21,310 bases of DNA from Pseudomonadota bacterium (GCA_023416055.1 JAEZIH010000081.1:1-21310), one strand, 5' to 3'; counted from the stretch's first letter, positions 7,006 to 14,144 are shown. Program-made: numbers and translations. Notes: generated by a model from the sequence alone, not told the origin.

Positions 7006-8697
7006 ATGCGCGCCTTCGCCGAACTGCTGGACCGACTGTCGCTGACGGCTTCGCGCAACGCGAAGCTGGTGCTGGTTCGCGACTATCTGCGCGTCACGCC
7101 GGACCCGGACCGCGGCTGGGCGCTCGCCGCCCTGACCGGAGAGCTCAGCTTCCACGCCGCCAAGCCGGCGATGATCCGCAAGGCGGTGGAGGGGCGCGTC
7201 GATCCCGTGCTGTTCGGCTGGTCGCACGACTACGTCGGGGACCTGGCCGAAACCGTGGCGCTGATCTGGCCTCCCAATCCGGAGCGGCGCGCCAATCGCG
7301 AACCAGAACTGGGCGAGGTGGTCGAGGCTCTGCGCACAGCCGGGCGGGGCGAGGTTCCCGGCCTGCTGGAAGCCTGGCTCGACGCGCTCGAACCCAAGGC
7401 GCGCTGGGCCCTGCTGAAGCTGATGACCGGCGGACTGCGGGTCGGACTCTCCGCCCGGCTGGCCCGCACCGCCGCGGCCATGATGCGTCCCGGCAGCCTC
7501 AGCGAACCGCCCGATCCGGAAGGCGGCGAGACGACCACGCCCCTGCCGCCCGTCGATGTGGCCGAGATCGAGGAGATCTGGCACGCCCTGACGCCCCCCT
7601 ACGCCGACCTTTTCGCCTGGCTCGAGGGTCATGGCGACCGGCCCGACGCCGATGCGCCGGGGCGGTTCCGGCCGGTCATGCTGGCCGTGGCGATCGACGA
7701 GGCGGTGGATTTCGCGCGCCTCGATCCTTCCGACTACGCCGCGGAATGGAAATGGGACGGCATCCGCGTCCAGGCCGTGCGCGAAGGCGGGGTCGAGCGA
7801 CTCTATTCCCGCACTGGCGACGAAATATCCGGCGCCTTTCCCGATGTCATGGCCGGCCTAGCCTTCGACGGGGCTGTCGATGGCGAGCTGGTGGTCTGGC
7901 GCGACGGCGGCGTGGCTCCCTTTGGCGACCTGCAGCAGCGCCTGAACCGCAAGTCCGTGGACACGAAACTTATGACGGCCTTTCCGGCCGCGATCGTGGC
8001 CTACGACCTGCTCGCCGAGTCCGGGGAGGACCTCAGGCCGCTGCCGCTGCAGGAGCGCCGGGCCCGGCTGGAGGCGCTGGTCGCCCGCGGCGGCGAACGC
8101 CTGCACCTGTCTCCCATCGTGCCCTATGCGAACTGGGACGAACTGGGGGTGCTGCGGGCCGATCCTCCCGTCGGCGCCGCAGCCGAGGGCCTGATGCTGA
8201 AGCGCTGGGACAGCCCCTACGTGGCCGGTCGTCCGAAGGGGCCGTGGTTCAAGTGGAAGCGCGATCCGCACGTCATTGACGCCGTGCTGATGTACGCCCA
8301 GCGCGGCCACGGCAAGCGGTCCAGCTTCTATTCCGACTACACCTTCGGGGTCTGGACGGAGGAGGGGGCGCTGACGCCTGTCGGCAAGGCCTATTTCGGC
8401 TTCACCGACGCCGAGCTGAAGCAGCTCGACAAGTTCGTTCGCGACCACACCGTCGAACGCTTCGGACCTGTGCGGTCCGTCCGGGCCGAGCGCGACTTCG
8501 GCCTGGTGCTGGAAATCGCCTTCGAGGGCCTGAACCGGTCAAGCCGGCACAAGTCGGGGGTGGCCATGCGTTTCCCGCGGGTCAGCCGTATCCGGTGGGA
8601 CAAGCCGGCGCGCGAGGCCAGCACCCTGGACGACGTCATGGACCTGCTCGACGCCCTCGAGGGCGGCGGAGGCCGCATCGCCGCCGGACCGGCGTGA
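7006..8697 (+). CDS. ATP-dependent DNA ligase (PP_1105-like bacterial family)
   Basis: A 563-residue ligase that seals DNA nicks using ATP. The N-terminal domain (about 1-215) begins MRAFAELLDRLSLTASRNAK, typical of the stand-alone bacterial family often found with an Lhr-type helicase and a metallo-beta-lactamase exonuclease. The nucleotidyltransferase domain has motif I EWKWDGIR with catalytic Lys249, motif Ia/II YSRTGDEIS, motif III VDGELVVW, motif IV EGLMLKR and motif V WFKWKRD, followed by an OB-fold domain. All catalytic motifs look intact. The usual helicase, exonuclease and phosphoesterase partners are absent from the window. The ATG at 7006 lies 17 bases after a terminator with only a short AAAGG before it, so its own promoter must be very close or the message has almost no leader. 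Confidence 0.93.
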   Translation: MRAFAELLDRLSLTASRNAKLVLVRDYLRVTPDPDRGWALAALTGELSFHAAKPAMIRKAVEGRVDPVLFGWSHDYVGDLAETVALIWPPNPERRANREPELGEVVEALRTAGRGEVPGLLEAWLDALEPKARWALLKLMTGGLRVGLSARLARTAAAMMRPGSLSEPPDPEGGETTTPLPPVDVAEIEEIWHALTPPYADLFAWLEGHGDRPDADAPGRFRPVMLAVAIDEAVDFARLDPSDYAAEWKWDGIRVQAVREGGVERLYSRTGDEISGAFPDVMAGLAFDGAVDGELVVWRDGGVAPFGDLQQRLNRKSVDTKLMTAFPAAIVAYDLLAESGEDLRPLPLQERRARLEALVARGGERLHLSPIVPYANWDELGVLRADPPVGAAAEGLMLKRWDSPYVAGRPKGPWFKWKRDPHVIDAVLMYAQRGHGKRSSFYSDYTFGVWTEEGALTPVGKAYFGFTDAELKQLDKFVRDHTVERFGPVRSVRAERDFGLVLEIAFEGLNRSSRHKSGVAMRFPRVSRIRWDKPAREASTLDDVMDLLDALEGGGGRIAAGPA

Positions 8698-8749
8698 AAA
8701 TCAGTCCCGGCGGGCTTCCAAAACCAAACGGGAGCGTTAGACCCGGCCC

Positions 8750-9709
8750 ATGATGTCGAGAGCGCATTCACTGGACGAAGCCGTGGCCGCCACGCGCGAG
8801 ACCATGTCGCTGAACGCCGCCGTCCTGGCCAAGGCCACCGACATGGCCGGCGACCTGACGGTCAACCTGACCATAGCCCTGATCATCCTGGCCGCCACCA
8901 TCATCGGTGCGAAATGGGCCTCGCGGCTGACCCGGCGCGCCCTCTCGCGGGTGCGCGGCTTCCGCCACGACCCCACGGTGCTCAGCTTCGTCGTCCAGGT
9001 CGTGCGGGTGGTGGTCTACATCGTCGGCTTCATCGCCGTGCTGCAGCGTCTCGGCGTCCAGACCACCTCGATCATCGCCGTGCTCGGGGCGGCCTCCCTG
9101 GCCGTCGGCCTGGCCCTCCAGGGCACCCTGTCCAACGTCGCTGCGGGCGTGCTGCTGCTGGTTCTGCGACCCTACAAGGTAGGCGACGTGATCGACGTCG
9201 GCGGAGCTTCCGGCACCGTCCAGCGGCTCGACCTGTTCACGACACAGATGTCGAACGCCAACAATCACAAGATCGTGGTTCCGAACTCTCGCGTGCTGAA
9301 CGAGGTGATCGTCAACATCACCGGCCAGAAGACCCGGCGCATAGAGCTGCAGTTCACCGTCGGCTACGGCGAGGATCTGGGCCGGGCGCGGCAGGTGCTG
9401 GCGGAGGTGGCCGGGGCGCACGACAAGGTCCTCGCCGATCCGACCCCGTGGACCGGCGTCACCGGCCTGCTCGACAGCGCGGTGCAGATCACCTTGCACG
9501 CCTGGGTCAACGTCGCAGACTGGTGGCAGACCCAGGCCGACCTTATGCAGGGCGGCAAGGAGGCCCTGGACGCCGCCGGCATCGAGATTCCCTTCCCGCA
9601 CCAGGTGGCCGTGCCCTACGGCGACGAGGACGTCATGCCCGTGGTCACCGTGCGGACCGTCGAGGACAAGGGCCGCCGTCCGGGCGCGGCCGGCGATACG
9701 GAGGCCTGA
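8750..9709 (+). CDS. mscS: Small-conductance mechanosensitive channel, MscS family
   Basis: A 319-residue MscS-type channel that releases solutes on hypo-osmotic shock, located in the inner membrane. Three hydrophobic segments are visible: about 36-56, 79-99 and the pore helix 103-140 with the Gly/Ala-rich packing pattern AVLGAASLAVGLALQGTLSN. The beta domain follows (PYKVGDVIDVGGASGTVQRLDLFTTQ and VVPNSRVLNEVIVN) and then the C-terminal alpha/beta domain with IEIPFPHQ. Two adjacent ATGs (8750, 8753) are possible starts and neither has a convincing ribosome binding site; GTTAGACC just upstream may be a -10 element of a nearly leaderless message. The aldolase-like gene starts 3 bases after this stop, so the two are co-transcribed. 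Confidence 0.93.
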   Translation: MMSRAHSLDEAVAATRETMSLNAAVLAKATDMAGDLTVNLTIALIILAATIIGAKWASRLTRRALSRVRGFRHDPTVLSFVVQVVRVVVYIVGFIAVLQRLGVQTTSIIAVLGAASLAVGLALQGTLSNVAAGVLLLVLRPYKVGDVIDVGGASGTVQRLDLFTTQMSNANNHKIVVPNSRVLNEVIVNITGQKTRRIELQFTVGYGEDLGRARQVLAEVAGAHDKVLADPTPWTGVTGLLDSAVQITLHAWVNVADWWQTQADLMQGGKEALDAAGIEIPFPHQVAVPYGDEDVMPVVTVRTVEDKGRRPGAAGDTEA

Positions 9710-9712
9710 GGC

Positions 9713-10726
9713 GTGCGCTACGACTTCGGTTCGGACAATACGGCGGGCATGGCGCCGCCGGCGCTGCAGGCGCTGGTCGCGGCCAACCAAGGCTATGCGC
9801 GCGCCTATGGGGCCGATGACGTCACCGCCCGCGCCGCCGACCAGATCCGCCAGCGGCTGGACGCGGACGCCGAGATCCGGTTCGTCTTTTCGGGCACCGC
9901 CGCCAACGCCATCGCCCTGTCCATGCTGGCCTGGCCGCACGAGGCGGTGCTGGCGCACCACGCCGCCCACGTCTGCACCGACGAAACCGGAGCGCCCGGC
10001 TTCTTCGGCTCCGGCGTCGGCCTGATCGGCCTGCCGGGCTTCTCGGGAAAGATCGATACGTTCGCCCTCAACGCCGCCCTTGCGGAGCCCGAAGTCGGCC
10101 ACCGCCAGCCTCCGGCCGCCCTCAGCCTGACCCAGTGCACCGAATACGGCACGGTCTACACCGAGGAGGAGCTGCACCACCTGATTGAGCCGGTGAAGCT
10201 GCGCGGCTACGGCGTGCACATGGACGGGGCCCGGCTGGCCAATGCGGCCGCGGCCGGCTTCGACCTCAAGGACATCGCGCGCCTCGGCGTCGACGTGCTG
10301 GTCTTCGGTGGCGCCAAGGCGGGAGCGAACTGCGCCGAGGCGATCGTCATGTTCGACCGGTCCCTGGCCCGTCGTGTCGACAATCGCCTGAAGCAGGCCG
10401 GGCAGACCGCCTCCAAAGCCCGCTTCCTCGCCGCGCCCTTCCTCGGCCTGCTGGAGAGCGGCGCGTGGGAGGAGGGGGCGGCTCACGCCAACCTGATGGC
10501 CCAGCGCCTTGCGGACGGCCTTGAGGCGGGCTCGCCCTTCGCCCTGGCGCATCCGGTTGAGGCCAACACCGTCTTCGTGCGCATGCCGCCCGAGGCGCAC
10601 CAGCGTCTCAACGAGGCCGGCTGGGCCTGCTACCGGTTCGACGATGGTTCGGTGCGGTTCGTCTGTTCGTGGGCGACCACCGAAGCGGCCGTCGACGAGC
10701 TGCTGGAGGCGGTGCGGCGCCTGTAA
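9713..10726 (+). CDS. ltaE: Low-specificity L-threonine aldolase / beta-eliminating lyase family enzyme
   Basis: A 337-residue PLP-dependent fold-type I enzyme of the threonine aldolase family, which cleaves L-threonine or L-allo-threonine to glycine and acetaldehyde. It opens with YDFGSDNTAG, the usual start of this family, and has HMDGARLANAA with the Asp that contacts the PLP ring nitrogen. The Schiff-base lysine is Lys202 in VFGGAKAGANCAEAIV; SFGGTKNG is more common there. The GTG start at 9713 is supported by GGAGG 8 bases upstream and by the family N-terminus. The gene is 3 bases behind mscS and 20 bases ahead of the nepR-like gene, so all three probably share a transcript. The exact amino acid substrate is not certain. 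Confidence 0.9.
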   Translation: MRYDFGSDNTAGMAPPALQALVAANQGYARAYGADDVTARAADQIRQRLDADAEIRFVFSGTAANAIALSMLAWPHEAVLAHHAAHVCTDETGAPGFFGSGVGLIGLPGFSGKIDTFALNAALAEPEVGHRQPPAALSLTQCTEYGTVYTEEELHHLIEPVKLRGYGVHMDGARLANAAAAGFDLKDIARLGVDVLVFGGAKAGANCAEAIVMFDRSLARRVDNRLKQAGQTASKARFLAAPFLGLLESGAWEEGAAHANLMAQRLADGLEAGSPFALAHPVEANTVFVRMPPEAHQRLNEAGWACYRFDDGSVRFVCSWATTEAAVDELLEAVRRL

Positions 10727-10746
10727 AGGCCCCGCCGTCAAACCCC

Positions 10747-10902
10747 ATGAGCAAACGGCCCAAGGCGCCTGACAAGTCGCCCGTGGACAAGACGCTGAGC
10801 GACGCCTTCAAGGCGGTGGAGGCGCAGCCCGTGCCGGACCGGATCCTGGAACACCTCGACCGCCTGACCGGAGCCAAGCCCCGCCGCGACCGACGCTCCT
10901 AG
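10747..10902 (+). CDS. nepR: NepR-like anti-sigma factor
   Basis: A 51-residue protein too short for most gene finders. NepR binds and silences the general-stress sigma factor EcfG; under stress, phosphorylated PhyR takes NepR away by mimicking the sigma factor. The core family pattern is visible at about residues 17-41: LSDAFKAVEAQPVPDRILEHLDRL, matching the two short helices around the E/Q-P-V-P-D-R signature. Flanking tails are basic and probably disordered. It follows the aldolase gene by 20 bases with only a weak AAAGG, and converges on the sigma gene so that both TAG stops share CTAG. Normally nepR and ecfG are adjacent on the same strand next to phyR; no phyR is seen here. It could be a paralogue of another NepR elsewhere. 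Confidence 0.8.
   Translation: MSKRPKAPDKSPVDKTLSDAFKAVEAQPVPDRILEHLDRLTGAKPRRDRRS
10899..10902. other. Shared CTAG: overlapping convergent stop codons of nepR and the sigma gene
   Basis: The palindrome CTAG supplies TAG on both strands: 10900-10902 ends the NepR-like protein on the plus strand and 10901-10899 ends the EcfG-type protein on the minus strand. The two genes therefore have no intergenic space and no room for a terminator between them. Confidence 0.9.
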
Positions 10903-11468
10903 GCCTCGTTCGCCCCACGCGGCATGTCCATCGCCTCCGCCAGCCGGTTGCGGGCCCGGTTGACGCGGCTCTTGATCGTGCCGAGGGCGCAGCCGGCGAT
11001 CTCGGCCGCCTCCTCGTAGGACAGGCCGGCGGCCCCGACCATGACGATGGCCTCGCGGTGCTCCGGCGGCAGCTCGTCGAGGGCCAGACGCAGGGCGCTG
11101 AGCTCGACCGTCCATTCCTGACTGCCCTCGGCCACCAGCCGCGCAGCGTGATGGCCGTCCTCGTCCGCCACCTCGCGGCTGCGCTTGGCCACCGCCGAGT
11201 ACCAGGAGTTGCGCAGGATGGTGAACAGCCAGGCCCTGAGGTTGGTGCCCGGTTCGAACCGCTCGCGATAGGTCCACGCCTTGGTGAGCGTCTCCTGCAC
11301 CAGGTCGTCGGCGTCCGCGCCGTTGCGGGACAACGACCAGGCGAAGGCGCGCAGCGAGGGGATGCAGCCCGTGACGGCCTCCCGCCAGTCGGTCTGGTCG
11401 GCGATGCCGCCCGAGCCGGCGGTATCGGACGGGTCACCGCCCTCGAATGACGCGCTGGGCAGCGGCAT
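10899..11468 (-). CDS. ecfG: EcfG-type ECF sigma factor (general stress response)
   Basis: A 189-residue ECF sigma factor. Region 2 (about 30-96) contains DADDLVQETLTKAWTYRERFEPGTNLRAWLFTILRN; region 4 (about 125-180) contains LPPEHREAIVMVGAAGLSYEEAAEIAGCALGTIKSRVNRAR. Both match the EcfG/SigT group of alphaproteobacteria, which directs the general stress response and is held by NepR. The ATG at 11468 is chosen because the longer open frame runs through an exact EcfG-type promoter at 11524-11548. That promoter implies positive autoregulation with a leader of about 50 bases. It is convergent with the nepR-like gene and divergent from egtBD. It could be a SigU-like second EcfG paralogue and not the master copy; the absence of phyR here leaves this open. 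Confidence 0.88.
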   Translation of the reverse strand: MPLPSASFEGGDPSDTAGSGGIADQTDWREAVTGCIPSLRAFAWSLSRNGADADDLVQETLTKAWTYRERFEPGTNLRAWLFTILRNSWYSAVAKRSREVADEDGHHAARLVAEGSQEWTVELSALRLALDELPPEHREAIVMVGAAGLSYEEAAEIAGCALGTIKSRVNRARNRLAEAMDMPRGANEA

Positions 11469-11523
11469 GCGGACAAGCTCTTGATACGCGGAATGTCGCC
11501 GGAAATCAGCGGCGTGTGGTCTG

Positions 11524-11548
11524 AACGCCCGCTTGCAGCGACCGTTCC
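11524..11548 (-). promoter_or_regulatory. Exact EcfG/SigT-type promoter upstream of the sigma gene
   Basis: On the minus strand GGAAC (11548-11544) is followed by a 16-base spacer and CGTT (11527-11524), identical to the consensus known for EcfG/SigT promoters (GGAAC-N16/17-CGTT). Transcription would start near 11517, about 50 bases before the sigma start codon. No other exact match was found when I read the GGAAC sites in the window. Confidence 0.82.
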
Positions 11549-11572
11549 GCTGGACAGGGCCCGGCGCGGCAT

Positions 11573-11598
11573 GGAACGAAGGGTCGCCGCTGACGGTT
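11573..11598 (+). promoter_or_regulatory. Near-consensus EcfG-type promoter upstream of egtBD
   Basis: GGAAC at 11573-11577 is followed after 16 bases by CGGTT at 11594-11598. Depending on spacing this reads as CGGT (N16) or GGTT (N17), three of four consensus -10 bases. A start near 11605 would give a leader of about 34 bases, ending in the AAGGGG ribosome binding site. It is divergent from the exact sigma-gene promoter. Confidence 0.55.
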
Positions 11599-11638
11599 GT
11601 CACGAACCGGCCGGGGCGGGCCGCCAAGGGGTCAAGTC

Positions 11639-13798
11639 ATGAGCGCATCCCTTCAGCGGTCGACCGGACCGCAGGCCTGGCTGGACCAGTATCGTCGCAT
11701 CCGCTCGGCGATGCCGGCCCTCGCGCGGGGCCTGTCCGCCGAGGATCTGGCGGCGCAGTCGATGGCCGATTGCAGCCCGGGCAAATGGCATCTCGCCCAC
11801 ACCAGCTGGTTCTTCGAGGCCATGATCCTCGAGCCCCAGCCGGGATATGCGCCCGTGGATCGGCGCTACCGTAGCCTGTTCAACAGCTACTACGACGCGC
11901 TCGGCGAGCGGGTCCCCCGCGCCGATCGCGGGCTGATGACGCGGCCCTCGCTGGACGAGGTGCTGGCCTACCGGCGCGAGATCGACCGGCGCATGGAGGC
12001 GTGGATCGGCGAAGGTAGGTCGGACGACCATCAGGCCTACCTCGTCGCGTTGGGCCTCCATCATGACCAGCAGCATCAGGAGCTGCTCCTGATGGACCTG
12101 CTCAATCTGATGGCCCGGTCGCCGCTGGACCCGGCGGCCTACGAAACCGAGCCGCGGCAGGCCTCGATCCAGGCGCCCCGCGGCGGCTGCAGCCGTTTCG
12201 AGGGCGGCCTGGCGTGCATCGGCCATGACGGCTGCGGTTTCGCATTCGACAATGAGGGCCCGGCGCACCGCCAGTGGCTGGAACCCTACGGCCTCGACCA
12301 TGACCTCGTCAGCAACGCGGAATGGCAGGCCTTCATCGACGACGGCGGCTACGAGCGGCCGGAGCTGTGGCTGTCGGACGGCTGGGCCGCCGCCCGGGCC
12401 GAGGGCTGGGCCGCGCCCCTGTACTGGAGGCTTGATCTGGAAGGCTGGACGACGGTGACCCTGGCCGGGCGACGGCCGGTCGATCCGACGGCGCCGGTGC
12501 GCCACGTCAGCTTCTACGAGGCCGACGCCTACGCCCGCTGGGCCGGGCGTCGCCTGCCTACAGAGGCGGAGTGGGAGCACGCGGTTCGCTGCCGGCCCGA
12601 GCTGTTCACCAACGCCTTCGGCGAGGTCTGGCAGTGGACGGCCAGCGCCTATGCCCCGTATCGCGGCTTCCGGCCGACCGAGGGGACGGCCGCCGAGTAC
12701 AACGGCAAGTTCATGGCCAACCAGATAGTGCTGCGCGGCTCGTCCTGGGCCACGCCCGAGGGTCATGCGCGGGTCAGCTATCGCAACTTCTTCTATCCGC
12801 ACCAGCGGTGGGCCTTCGCCGGGCTGCGACTGGCGCGGGACCTGCCGCCGGCGGCCACGCGGCCGGCGGGAGAGGACGAAACGGCCCGCTTCCGCCGCGA
12901 CCTGCTGGCCGGCCTGACGCGGTCGCCGAAGACCGTCTCTCCCAAATGGCTCTACGACGCGGAAGGCTCGCGCCTTTTCGAGGAGATCACCCGCCTGCCG
13001 GAATACTATCCGACGCGGCAGGAGGCCTCCCTCCTGAGACAGGTGGCCCCGGACTGGGCCGCGCGCTTCGGGCCCCGGGCCGTCCTGGTCGAGTACGGCT
13101 CGGGGGCCAGCGAGAAGACGCGCATCGTCCTCGATGCAGCGCGTGACCTTGCGGCCTATGCGCCCATCGACATCAGCCGCGAGGCCCTGGCCGCCGCGGC
13201 CCGACGCATCGAGGCCGCCTATCCAGGGCTGAAGGTCGCCCCGCTCGTCGGCGACTTCCTCCACCTCTCCGCCCTCCCTGATGGCATCGGCGGGGGGCGG
13301 CGCATCGGCTTCTTCCCCGGCTCGACCATCGGCAACCTCGAGCCCGACGAGGCCGTGGCCTTCCTGTCGGCGGCGAGGCGCCAGCTGGGCGAGGGGGCGC
13401 TGTTCATTCTCGGGGTCGACCTGGTCAAGGCGCCCGAAGTCCTCGTGGCCGCCTATGATGACGAGGCCGGCGTGACCGCCGCCTTCAACCGCAACCTGCT
13501 GGTCCGGGCCAATCGTGAGCTGCGCGCGGAATTCGAGGTCGACGCCTTCGCCCACCGGGCCGTCTGGAACGCCGCGGCGTCGCGCATGGAGATGCACCTT
13601 GAGGCGACGCGCGACATGGAGGTCTGCATCGACGGCCGGCGGATCGGCTTTCGCGAGGGAGAAACACTGCACACCGAGAGCTCGCGCAAGTTCACCGAGG
13701 CTTCGGCGCGTCAGCTCGCCGCCGACGCCGGCTGGACCGTCGCAGCGTTCGCGGCGGGACCCGAGCCCTCCGTCGCGCTTCTCCTGCTGGAGGCCTGA
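11639..13798 (+). CDS. egtBD: EgtB-EgtD fusion: ergothioneine sulfoxide synthase and histidine N-alpha-methyltransferase
   Basis: One 719-residue chain covers two steps of ergothioneine synthesis. Residues 1-401 are EgtB: a DinB-like iron-binding domain (HLAHTSWFFE at 51-60; HHDQQHQELL with His142 and His146) and a formylglycine-generating-enzyme-like domain (RRLPTEAEWE at 304-313, FGEVWQWTASAY from 327, YNGKFMANQ, RNFFYPHQRWAFAGLRLA). Residues about 425-719 are EgtD, the SAM-dependent enzyme making hercynine: SPKTVSPKWLYD (429-440), EYGSGASEKT (485-494), FFPGSTIGNLEP, and ESSRKF (680-685), where the Glu and Ser contact histidine. OvoA has the same overall order but a different methyltransferase. 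In EgtB the stretch between EAEWEHA and FGEVWQW is much shorter than I expect for the family. The ATG at 11639 has AAGGGG 8 bases upstream. Product: an antioxidant thiol, fitting the neighbouring stress sigma factor. Confidence 0.92.
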   Translation: MSASLQRSTGPQAWLDQYRRIRSAMPALARGLSAEDLAAQSMADCSPGKWHLAHTSWFFEAMILEPQPGYAPVDRRYRSLFNSYYDALGERVPRADRGLMTRPSLDEVLAYRREIDRRMEAWIGEGRSDDHQAYLVALGLHHDQQHQELLLMDLLNLMARSPLDPAAYETEPRQASIQAPRGGCSRFEGGLACIGHDGCGFAFDNEGPAHRQWLEPYGLDHDLVSNAEWQAFIDDGGYERPELWLSDGWAAARAEGWAAPLYWRLDLEGWTTVTLAGRRPVDPTAPVRHVSFYEADAYARWAGRRLPTEAEWEHAVRCRPELFTNAFGEVWQWTASAYAPYRGFRPTEGTAAEYNGKFMANQIVLRGSSWATPEGHARVSYRNFFYPHQRWAFAGLRLARDLPPAATRPAGEDETARFRRDLLAGLTRSPKTVSPKWLYDAEGSRLFEEITRLPEYYPTRQEASLLRQVAPDWAARFGPRAVLVEYGSGASEKTRIVLDAARDLAAYAPIDISREALAAAARRIEAAYPGLKVAPLVGDFLHLSALPDGIGGGRRIGFFPGSTIGNLEPDEAVAFLSAARRQLGEGALFILGVDLVKAPEVLVAAYDDEAGVTAAFNRNLLVRANRELRAEFEVDAFAHRAVWNAAASRMEMHLEATRDMEVCIDGRRIGFREGETLHTESSRKFTEASARQLAADAGWTVAAFAAGPEPSVALLLLEA

Positions 13799-13805
13799 AA
13801 CGCGA

Positions 13806-13831
13806 AAGGGCGACGCCGCAGCGCCGCCCTT
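13806..13831. terminator. Possible weak terminator between egtBD and the KGG gene
   Basis: AAGGGCG (13806-13812) pairs with CGCCCTT (13825-13831) around a 12-base GC-rich loop; ATCTTTC follows on the plus strand. It lies 8 bases after egtBD and could serve both convergent genes. The T-run is poor. Confidence 0.4.
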
Positions 13832-13856
13832 CGATCTTTCTCGGAAGCGGAGACTT

Positions 13857-14078
13857 CTATTCCGAAGCCCGCGGCTCCTTGTTGCGCGAGCCGTGCGAGG
13901 CTTCACCGCCCTTGCGGCCAGCCTGCGCCGCCAGGGTGCGGTCCTGCGAGAAGCTGCGCTTCTCGCTCGGAACGCTGGCGCCGCCCTTGCGGGCGATCTC
14001 GCGCTGACGCTCGGGGTCCATCGAAGCGAAGCCCCGCTTGGAGACGCCGGAGGCGCGGGTGGGCTGACCTAGAGCCAT
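13857..14078 (-). CDS. KGG-repeat stress-induced protein
   Basis: A 73-residue hydrophilic protein with the KGG motif repeated: MDPERQREIARKGGASV (around 20-36) and LAAQAGRKGGEASHGSRNK (around 49-67), plus an N-terminal SKRGFASM that is typical of the family. Such proteins resemble GsiB and plant LEA-like proteins, are very hydrophilic and probably disordered, and are commonly induced by general stress, where they are thought to protect proteins or membranes. The start at 14078 has an AAAGGA ribosome binding site 7 bases upstream. A near-consensus EcfG-type promoter lies about 42 bases before the start, fitting control by the sigma factor encoded nearby. It is convergent with egtBD. Confidence 0.9.
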   Translation of the reverse strand: MALGQPTRASGVSKRGFASMDPERQREIARKGGASVPSEKRSFSQDRTLAAQAGRKGGEASHGSRNKEPRASE

Positions 14079-14119
14079 TTCAGTGTCCTTTCGTGCCGAC
14101 GGTCGAGGTTGCCCAACTG

Positions 14120-14144
14120 AACCCTCCGGCCGCCTTACGGTTCC
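14120..14144 (-). promoter_or_regulatory. Near-consensus EcfG-type promoter upstream of the KGG gene
   Basis: On the minus strand GGAAC (14144-14140) is followed by a 16-base spacer and GGTT (14123-14120). The -35 is exact and the -10 differs from CGTT only at the first, least conserved position. Transcription would begin near 14113, leaving a leader of about 35 bases. Confidence 0.6.

Noticed and set aside
8768..10741. 657-codon antisense open frame over mscS and the aldolase
   Set aside because: Spans two real genes and their junction, contains no motif, and has the composition of a GC-driven shadow.
11600..13906. 768-codon open frame antisense to egtBD
   Set aside because: Shadow frame caused by high third-position GC; no recognisable domains and it would cover the well-supported EgtB and EgtD motifs.
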